Assembly (NCBI RefSeq): GCF_004210375.1
Contig: NC_134827.1
Location: forward strand, 102,161,285 to 102,225,284
DNA length: 64,000 nucleotides
Direction: 5' to 3'
Source: Tachypleus tridentatus
Lineage: Eukaryota; Arthropoda; Merostomata; Xiphosura; Limulidae
Positions 57,901-64,000 of this stretch are shown here, in pieces (position 1 is the first letter of the stretch; every line of letters begins with the position of its first letter). A program made the position numbers and the translations under genes. The notes under the pieces were generated by a model. The model saw nothing but the letters and a program-made list of their open reading frames with translations, had not been told where the DNA came from and searched no databases.

Positions 57901-60900
57901 ATGTTTCATGTATAAAGGTCTATCATTGATGGATTTCATTGTAAAGTAGATGGGGATTTATGTCCATTCTTATTGAATCATGATTTCACCAATTGGGATT
58001 TTTATGATTTTGAAACTAAGGACTCGCAGACAGCCATTGAACTGTCTTTAGTATGTCATTCCTTCAAGCCTCCCAATGCATATTACCCTCTTTTCTCTTG
58101 TAGTTGTACACTGGAGTCCTTGACACTCCTGGTTCTCAGTCTAGAGTGAAGTGTGAAGGAGTTTTCCTTTCTTCTGAGTGGGTTTTATTTAACAAACCAA
58201 ATCAAACTTTGTGTACCCACTCATTGAAGTGAGGGCTTTTGTCATTATAATTATTGCTGTACTAAACAATGAATATACCATAACATAATATGGAAGATCC
58301 AGGGTTCTTACCCCACATGTTTTCACCCAGATAAACTACACTTTCTGATGAAAAATGTCTTTGGCAGGGTGCTTCCCTTGGATGTTTTTGTCAAGGCAGA
58401 CTGTACTTACCTATACAAATTCCATTCATAGGGTTCTGTCCACATATAGTTATTTCATTTTTCTCCAGCACCACACTGTGGCTCACTGTCACTGCATTAA
58501 GTACCATAGCCTGCAACATTTGTGGACAATGTATGACGCACATGTTGATTGTAGGATGTTCATGAAAACCCTTATGATAACATGCATACATTTTTTTTTC
58601 TTAATTCTATGTACCCAAATTGTTTTCCCAGGATGTTTTTGCATAGGAGGGCTGCACTTGTTGATCAGTGTCGTAACATTCTCTGATGTAGCCCAAGGCA
58701 CTACCCTTCGCACATATTTATACAGGCTCATTATCTCTTCCATGGCAGACTTTCCATATTTGTCACTGCAGTGCTGTAATCTTTTTCCTGAACATATTAG
58801 TACCTGCCAATGTAGTTCTTCCCTCTTTGTGTTCCAATATTAATTATTGTGTAAAGGGCATACCTGTTCCAGAAGTAGTGCTTTACCTCAAAAGTGTGCT
58901 TTCTTTTCATATTCTTGTTCACCTGTTCTTTCATCGTAATTACTTTCTGCTTGATTGGATATTGATGTGTCTTCACTGACCTCTTAACCTTTGCATTGTG
59001 GGATTCTACCTTTTGCATGAATGGAGGTAAGACTATTTTGGAAGTTAACATTTTTTTGTACTGAAAATGCATTTCTGATAGGTACTTGCCCCTTTTCACC
59101 CATTTCTCATCCCTCCTCTCCACTGATATTGTCTGATAGGTACTTGCCCCTTTTCACCCATTTTTCATCCCTCCTCTCCACTGATATTGTCTGATAGGTA
59201 CTTGCCCTTTTTCACCCATTTCTCATCCCTCCTCTCCACTGATATTTTCTGATAGATACTTGCCCCTTTTCACCCATTTCTCATCCCTCCTCTTCACAGA
59301 TATTTTCTGATAGGTACTTGCCCCTTTTCACCCATTTCTCATCCCTCCTCTTCCACTGATATTTTCTGATAGGTACTTGCCCTTTTCACCCATTTCTTAT
59401 CCCTTCTCTTCACTGATATTTTCTGATAGGTACTTGCCCCTTTTCACCCATTTCTTATCCCTTCTCTTCACTGATATTGTCTGATAGGTACTTGGCCCTT
59501 TTCACCCATTTCTCATCCCTCCTCTCCACTGATATTTTCTGATAGGTACTTGGCCCTTTTCACCCATTTTTCATCCCTCCTCTCCACCGACATTTTCTGA
59601 TAGGTACTTGCCCCTTTTCACCCATTTCTCATCCCTCCTCTCCACCGATATTTTCTGATAGGTACTTGGCCCTTTTCACCCATTTCTCATCCCTCCTCTC
59701 CACCGATATTTTCTGATAGGTACTTGGCCCTTTTCACCCATTTCTCATCCCTCCTCTCCACCGATATTTTCTGATAGGTACTTGCCCCTTTTCACCCATT
59801 TTCATCCCTCCTCTCCACCGATATTTTCTGATAGGTACTTGCCTTTTCACCCATTTCTCATCCCTCCTCTCCACCGATATTTTCTGATAGGTACTTGCCC
59901 CTTTTCACCCATTTCTCATCCCTCCTCTCCACCGACATTTTCTGATAGGTACTTGGCCCTTTTCACCCATTTCTCATCCCTCCTCTCCACTGATATTTTC
60001 TGATAGGTACTTGCCCCTTTTCACCCATTTCTCATCCCTCCTCTCCACCGATATTTTCTGATAGGTACTTGGCCCTTTTCACCCATTTCTCATCCCTCCT
60101 CTCCACCGATATTTTCTGATAGGTACTTGCCCCTTTTCACCCATTTCTCATCCCTCCTCTCCACCGATATTTTCTGATAGGTGCTTGCCCTTTTCACCCA
60201 TTTCTCATCCTTCCTCTCCACCGATATTTTCTGATAGGTACTTGGCCCTTTTCACCCATTTTCATCCCTCCTCTCCACCGATATTTTCTGATAGGTACTT
60301 GGCCCTTTTCACCCATTTCTCATCCCTCCTCTCCACCGATATTTTCTGATAGGTACTTGGCCCTTTTCACCCATTTTTCATCCCTCCTCTCCACCGATAT
60401 TTTCTGATAGGTACTTGGCCCTTTTCACCCATTTCTCATCCCTCCTCTCCACCGATATTTTCTGATAGGTACTTGGCCCTTTTCACCCATTTCTCATCTC
60501 TCCTCTCCACCGACATTTTCTGATAGGTACTTGCCCTTTTCACCCATTTCTCATCCCTCCTCTCCACTGATATTTTCTGATAGGTACTTGCCCTTTTCAC
60601 CCATTTCTCATCCCTCCTCTCCACTGATATTTTCTGATAGGTACTTGCCCCTTTTCACCCATTTCTCATCCCTCCTCTCCACTGATATTTTCTGATAGGT
60701 ACTTGCCCCTTTTCACCCATTTCTCATCCCTCCTCTCCACTGATATTTTCTGATAGGTACTTGGCCCTTTTCACCCATTTCTCATCCCTCCTCTTCACCA
60801 ATATTTTCCAATAGGTACTTGGCCCTTTTCACCCATTTCTCATCCCTTCTCTTCACTGATATGCTAGTGTTTCTAGTTTGTACCTGTCGATTTTTTTGAA

Positions 60901-63900
60901 TGTGACGACTGTTACAGAGCTGTGCTGATATAGATGGTAGAGAATGATTGGTGGAGGGTATTCACATGATCAGCATGTGTTCTAAAATTGAGAAAAACTG
61001 ATTGGATATAAAATACTGGTGCACTGTTAGTGAAATATATTTTAGCATTGCTTATAAAGTAATCCAGGATCAAGTTGACTTTGGGTGAAAAGAGGAAAGT
61101 ACCCATCAGAAATACATTTTATGTGAAAGAAAATGTTAATTTGCACTTCTTGTGTATTAACCTTATAATTACATGTCCCCTTTATGTCCATTTTACAAGG
61201 TTTCATTGAGTTACATTTGAAATGTACATTATTATTCAGTGTTTTATAATATCTATGTTTTACTTTATTTGAAAAAACTTCAATTTTGTTTTCTTGTGAC
61301 ACATAAGCATTTACGAGTCTTAGCTTTTGGTCTTTGTAACTTAAGTAATTTTTATCATACACTTGACTTTGATGTATATACGGAAATTAGGCCATTTCCT
61401 CTGTTTAGATATCGTCTTCTTCAAACTCTTCAGGGCAAATTTGAAGAAAAAGAAATCTCTTGGGAGAAGCCAAATTCACATGATTCTAAGATTTCACACT
61501 CAACACTTTATTTCTGTACATTTTTATAAACAATAGAAATAGCTTATTCTATAGCACAACTTTCTATTGGTTATTTTAAAGTGGGATGCAAAATTGCATA
61601 CAGTCTCTTTAAACCACTCTTGGTATTTTTGGGGCAGATGTCCTCTCTTTACTAGAATGTAGCATTGTTTTTATCCAGAAATATGTCAGTTAGATAGACA
61701 GTTAATTAGTATTTAGGTTTTGGTTGTGTATTGTATTATAAATTTACGTGTTTATATATGTTTTCAACTGCATTTAGTAAAGTTTACTAATGTTTATAAA
61801 TGTAATCTAAACTGCCTTGGTTTATGAGCCTTAGTGTGGTATGTGTAACAAAAACATTCCACCAAAGGCTAAAGTGTCTCTACCAATGATATAATGATGT
61901 TATCTTAAGACATGTTGATGTGTCTCAGTATAGTTAATAATACTAAAGAACAGGAAGTCAAAATGAAGAATTCTAAATAAATTATGCATAAAAATAAAAT
62001 GTTTTGCAGTTAAGACAATTTATTTTGATTATTTTGGGAAAAATTAAAAGGCATATGTTGTTTTTTTTTTTTTCTGTTTCAGTTTCAGAAATTACTGTAT
62101 GTTGATGATATTTATAGTTAGAAATATGATAAAGAAAGTGAAAAATAAAATGTAAACATTTACCATAAAAATCTTCTGATATTCATTTAGAAGGTTCTAA
62201 AACAATAAGATGGAACAAGTATTTTTACACTTAATGTAAAAACCACCTTGTGATTGAACTATTGAGAGTTTTGAGTGCAAATAACCATAATAAATAAATA
62301 AATAACAAATAGAAAATAATAATCTTATTTTTGGTATACAAAACATTTGTAAGCTTTAATAAAATAAAACCAGTTTTTATTAAGGTACATTAAGGGTTCA
62401 TCATAAATATTGTAGAACTGTGTATAACTCTTTATATGAGTTGTACTAATTGAATATCAACCCATAACCATATGGTTAAAAGAAAATCTATGCTAACTTT
62501 ATCAGAATATAAGCCCAAACAAAAGCTCTTGTTTTCTGTCATATTGGAAAATAACACAATTGCTTATTGAAAAGTATTAGATGTTTTCGTGGAATTGCTG
62601 AACAAAAGTGAAATATAAAGTGTAATAATTATAACAAATTTTAGTCTATTAGTTGCTAGTCCTAGAATTTTTCTGAAGTAGAGAGATTTAGTGCACTGTT
62701 GTTTATGGTTTATATGTGTAATTTCATTTTTAGGTGAAGCCCCTGTTTGGGCAGTGGCATGGGTCAGCTTTGGATCAGTTTCAGAAACTAGTTTTGTTAC
62801 CATTCGGCTTAAGAGCTACATTTTATCAGCCTGTGGAAGACAATGTGCACCCTGTTGAGATCAGTTGTTTTGTACCTGTGCTTCAATCTTATTACAGCAT
62901 TGCTAGCTCTTTGATTACCTCTGGATTGGCATTGCGAGCTCTGAGCGAAAAGGTAGGTTTCATAAATTTAATCAGGATTATAAAAAACCTGTTATATGCT
63001 AACTCATTAGTGAGCTTAACCATAACAACTTTGAAAAAATGAAAATAACATGCTTGTAATCGGTGATACTATGTTTAAATTTTTGTTTTTCGTTTTATAA
63101 GTAATCCCTTTATTATCCAATAGTACATTCTTGAAAGTGAGGGTGAAAGGTTTTGAATATTTTTAATGAGTAAATTGAACATCAAATTTCTGGATAAAAT
63201 TAGTTACTTTCATGCTGTATTTAGTAACGTGAATTTTCTATTTTTTGCTTGAGTTCTGAACTGAAAAAGTATGAAAATGAGTGACTTATTAAATAATTTC
63301 TTCTTCTTTTGTGTAATTGCGGTTTATGATTCTTTGAAACTGAACCATTGTTTTCAGGGTAACATGGGAACAGAAGATCACGTGCCTGTCAGCACAGCAC
63401 AAAATGCAGCATCAGGTTTCAGTGACATGCCACAACATCACCATTTTCAGAATAGGCCTAATCTACTTGTAAGTGATACTTCTCAAAGTTCTCTACAGAA
63501 TACCAGCGATAGTGAAACAGACTTTACACCGAAGAAAAATGAGATATCTCGAGACGCTTCTGCTGAAGCGTCTGGATCAGAAGATACCAAGCAAACACCC
63601 CTCAAGAAAAAGACCTCTTGTCGATGTGTGATACCGGAAATGCTGTTAAATGGAGACAGTCAGTCAGACAGCACAGACCACAGCTCAACTGGTAAAATGT
63701 TTTTTTGGAATTGTCTTGTTTCACCAGCAAAAGTCCAGACAAGTGAAGATGGTTTCTTTGTGGCACTTGCTTCTGTTGTGGTCTCTCCCAGTGAATTCTA
63801 TGTCCATCCGGTAACCAAGGAAAATTCATTACTTGATGACCTGCGTGAAAAAATGGCACATTTCTATGGGATGAAAGTTTTAAAGAAATGGCCAGATAAT

Positions 63901-64000
63901 AGTATTCCATTACATGTAGGCCTTTACTTTTGTTGTCGTTACACTTTGGATAGATACTGGTACAGGGTAAAACTCATAAAAGTTCTTGAAAAAGATTATT
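42810..64000 (+). CDS. Tudor-domain protein, RNF17/Qin-like (six coding exons, continues past window)
   Basis: Exons 42,810-42,923, 44,011-45,587, 50,429-50,553, 53,511-53,656, 62,734-62,952 and 63,358-64,000+ all join in frame at GT/AG sites, giving about 941 residues before the window ends. Order: a basic, helical N-terminus like a B-box C-terminal coiled coil (residues 1 to about 105), a long Ser/Asn/Gln-rich disordered stretch (about 110-520), a complete extended Tudor domain (about 525-727), a second disordered linker (728-845), and the start of a second Tudor domain (from about 846). The first Tudor core keeps WYRAVV and YIDYGNKE, including the aromatic and Asn residues that bind symmetrically dimethylated arginine in the family. 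Such proteins scaffold Piwi proteins in germ granules. RNF17/Qin is favoured by the coiled coil; TDRD1/6-type proteins remain possible. No RING or B-box exon was found. Confidence 0.8.
44011..45587 (+). CDS. Tudor gene, large exon: coiled-coil end, disordered region, Tudor domain N-terminal part
   Basis: 1,577-nt exon (acceptor CTTCCAG, donor TTGCA/GTAAGT, ends in phase 2). Opens with TNETANSCLEEENQAAFFKN and a following QVSQSLESCSEKLFF segment fitting a B-box-associated coiled coil. The middle is low in hydrophobics and rich in Ser, Asn and Gln, with no recognised domain. The last 40 residues (IPVVVSHIVSPSEFWLQP) are the start of an extended Tudor domain. This is the longest open frame in the window, 44,011-45,590 uninterrupted, and begins at the splice site without needing an ATG. 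Confidence 0.9.
47500..47666 (+). other. Short coding-like frame of unknown origin
   Basis: From about 47,507 to the TGA at 47,664 one frame reads TSDFKNPDVTAPITPSISAP then LDTSYAHYFAYDVLSHIIRS, with a balanced composition unlike the surrounding AT-rich chance frames. No ATG and only a weak CATCCAG acceptor nearby, and the Tudor domain is complete without it. It might be a fragment of a transposable-element protein or of another gene; I do not recognise it. Confidence 0.25.
47905..48163 (+). mobile_element. SINE family A, damaged head
   Basis: Head is altered (GGTTGGACAAATGGACTGAT), box B is GGGTTGAATCCCGGTCGCA, and the body from GCTCACCCTTTCAGCTGTGG through AGAGTAGCCCAAGAGTTGGC to CAGATAGCCCTCGAGTAGC is very well preserved. 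Inside the Tudor-gene intron, sense orientation. Confidence 0.8.
49080..49535. repeat. 44-bp minisatellite, about 10 copies
   Basis: Unit ACTGGTGTGTTGTTATACAT, GACTCAGAAGTGGTATGTTC, TCCT (44 bp). Nearly identical copies (one ATATATGAC variant and one ATGTATGTTC insertion), implying recent amplification. Lies in the intron between the second and third visible coding exons of the Tudor gene. Confidence 0.95.
50429..50553 (+). CDS. Tudor gene exon: Tudor core, first strands
   Basis: 125 nt (acceptor TTTCTAG, donor TCTG/GTAAGG; enters phase 2, leaves phase 1). Encodes GCYCMAIFPKDYCWYRAVVL, the aromatic first half of the Tudor barrel. The reading frame runs on into the intron to 50,615 but the next exon supplies the expected second half. 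Confidence 0.9.
51110..53357. repeat. 50-bp minisatellite, about 45 copies
   Basis: Unit ATTTACTGCAAGCTAAGTAA, TGTTAATGGAACATAGACAC, ACGATTAGTT (exactly 50 bp). Variants: GATTAG or GATCAG; ATTTACTG or ATTTAATG; AGCTAAGTAA, AGCTCAGTAA or AGCTCAGTGA; ACGATT or ATGATT. GATCAG and ATTTAATG usually occur together, pointing to block duplication. It makes up most of the 3-kb intron between the two Tudor-core exons. Confidence 0.97.
53511..53656 (+). CDS. Tudor gene exon: Tudor core, second half
   Basis: 146 nt (acceptor CTGCTAAG, donor GAG/GTATGT). Encodes VTVQYIDYGNKEVVSAAWLR and VPKQAVQCYLRE: the canonical DYGN motif and the start of the following SN-like fold. Too short to show as a long ORF, but frame and motif continuity are exact. 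Confidence 0.92.
53937..53962. repeat. (TG)n microsatellite
   Basis: About 12 TG dinucleotides in the intron 5' of the DIRS-like remnant. Confidence 0.9.
54440..56780 (+). pseudogene. Decayed DIRS-type retrotransposon (RT, RNase H, tyrosine recombinase)
   Basis: Translations over shifting frames give, in element order: LLLKEVVKRVVLIQPEFYSS then RGDWRRVINLSRLNSYLEPP and MKDAYLNITIDPVSHHTM (RT fingers and palm, 54,480-54,760); GFLTKLEKS and a following HL block (54,805-54,870); WWLSRDLTMVEFPFP (about 55,140-55,185) and YHVPGVVNLVDKLI (about 55,578-55,620), the RNase H region; LYWLAQMWFLQLL (about 55,885-55,923); then STVESYRTVL and WDLNVILPLNPLQHVPLPFF with KTYFLLLAVGH (56,250-56,520), the tyrosine-recombinase start and core. 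The RT LPFG/YLDD part is deleted and no intact ORF remains. Sense with the Tudor gene. Neighbouring ORFs at 54,455-56,539 are fragments of it. Confidence 0.8.
56852..57176. repeat. Imperfect duplication of about 160 bp
   Basis: Copies at 56,852-57,006 and 57,007-57,176 share AAAATGGCCGTAACTTCAAA/AAAATGGCCATAATGTCAAA, CCAGGACTGGAAAGGCCAAC, a CCTGTTAATCATCCTGG/CTTGTTAGTCTTCCTGG block and an ending in GTTACTTCAGTTTT-type sequence. They immediately follow the DIRS-like remnant and might be part of its terminal or internal repeats, which would fit that class, but this is unproven. Confidence 0.7.
57300..57364 (+). mobile_element. Possible SINE 3' tail
   Basis: GGTGCAGATAGCCTAGCTGC, TTCATGCCGTAAAACACCAA and ATCAACCAACCAACCAC resemble the end of a tRNA-derived SINE with an ACC-type tail. 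No matching head upstream; the only copy in the window. Confidence 0.35.
57365..59073. other. Intronic DNA, no gene recognised
   Basis: Includes a TG/CA stretch at 57,838-57,878 (TGTGTATGTGTGTGTGTG next to CATACACACTCACACACA) that can fold on itself, and a 162-codon frame at 58,355-58,843 without recognisable domains. It may be the decayed 3' part of the DIRS-like element. Confidence 0.4.
59074..60861. repeat. 58-bp pyrimidine-rich minisatellite, about 31 copies
   Basis: Unit CTGATAGGTACTTGCCCCTT, TTCACCCATTTCTCATCCCT, CCTCTCCACCGATATTTT (58 bp, with 56-57-bp variants). Variable sites: CTTGCCCC or CTTGGCCC, TTTCTCATC or TTTTCATC, CACTGATATT or CACCGATATT or CACCGACATT. The plus strand is strongly C/T-rich. 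ORFs at 59,782-60,003 and 60,436-60,624 are repeat artefacts. Lies in the 9-kb intron of the Tudor gene. Confidence 0.97.
60862..62733. other. Intronic DNA before the fifth visible Tudor exon
   Basis: AT-rich; a 96-codon frame at 61,239-61,529 has a segment (YRLLQTLQGKFEEKEISWEK) that looks protein-like after a TTTAG, but the Tudor domain is continuous without it and no donor fits. Otherwise nothing seen. Confidence 0.4.
62734..62952 (+). CDS. Tudor gene exon: SN-like half of the extended Tudor domain
   Basis: 219 nt, phase 0 at both ends (acceptor TTTTTAG, donor AAG/GTAGGT). Encodes VKPLFGQWHGSALDQFQKLV through IASSLITSGLALRALSEK, the part that completes an extended Tudor domain (W..A...F..L and the closing I...L...GLA pattern). 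Lies 9 kb beyond the preceding exon. Confidence 0.9.
63358..64000 (+). CDS. Tudor gene exon: linker and start of second Tudor domain (open at window edge)
   Basis: Acceptor TTTTCAG at 63,351-63,357; open for 214 codons to the edge. First half is an acidic/Ser-rich linker with a basic KKKTSCR patch; from about 63,719 it encodes FFVALASVVVSPSEFYVHPV and GLYFCCRYTLDRYWYRVKLI, a second Tudor domain with its N-terminal half and WYR motif. A possible donor at 63,691 (CTG/GTAAAA) is not used if the domain is to stay intact. Confidence 0.9.

Noticed and set aside
58355-58843. 162-codon ORF in the 9-kb intron as a nested gene
   Set aside because: Composition is dominated by Phe/His/Leu/Ser with no recognisable domain, and the region follows a decayed retroelement; likely chance or element remnant.
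59074-60861. Pyrimidine-rich array as a long polypyrimidine splicing tract or H-DNA switch
   Set aside because: C/T-rich but regularly broken by GATAGGTA and other purines, so long mirror or triplex-forming runs are not present; the simple description as a minisatellite is sufficient.
61239-61529. 96-codon ORF as a possible extra Tudor-gene exon
   Set aside because: The preceding and following exons join in phase 0 to make an uninterrupted extended Tudor domain; adding this frame would disrupt it, and no suitable donor site follows.

Overview
This is a eukaryotic, intron-rich, AT-rich genomic window, almost certainly from an arthropod. The best guess is a chelicerate of the horseshoe-crab type. 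That guess rests on dense copies of two or three tRNA-headed SINE families that I associate with horseshoe-crab genomes, and it is an inference, not a measurement. There is no sign of prokaryotic organisation. The long unbroken reading frames are few, and most short ORFs are chance products of T-rich DNA or tandem repeats.

Layout. 1-12 kb: a gene-free SINE nursery (about 20 tRNA-headed SINE copies or fragments on both strands), one AT-rich microsatellite and a 49-bp minisatellite (4.0-5.5 kb). 12-14.3 kb: T-rich DNA without a recognisable gene. 14.27-19.34 kb: a 43-bp minisatellite of about 118 copies. 20.23-24.49 kb: a 56-bp minisatellite of about 76 copies. 25.36-29.34 kb: a small three-exon plus-strand gene whose conceptual protein (138 aa) matches the UPF0449/C19orf25 family. 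Its second intron carries a 217-bp TTAA-flanked inverted-repeat element that contains a sense-strand piece of 28S rRNA. 30-42.8 kb: intergenic DNA with an internally deleted mariner element, a decayed minus-strand LINE (RT plus RNase H), SINEs and local duplications. 42.8 kb to the right edge: a plus-strand multi-exon Tudor-domain gene, of which six coding exons (about 941 codons) are visible and which continues past the window.

The Tudor gene begins with what looks like a B-box C-terminal coiled coil, followed by a long disordered region, a complete extended Tudor domain spread over four exons, and the start of a second one. This order resembles RNF17/Qin-type proteins, which act in the germline piRNA pathway. 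The visible start lies just after where a RING/B-box would be, and no RING/B-box exon was found upstream. Three consecutive introns of this gene each hold a different minisatellite (44, 50 and 58 bp units), and the largest intron also contains the wreck of a DIRS-type tyrosine-recombinase retrotransposon (RT, RNase H and recombinase recognisable).

The most unusual item is the piggyBac-style miniature element with the embedded 28S rRNA segment at 27.1-27.3 kb. Tandem arrays make up roughly a quarter of the window. Exon boundaries were set by hand from splice consensus and reading-frame continuity; no database search was possible.
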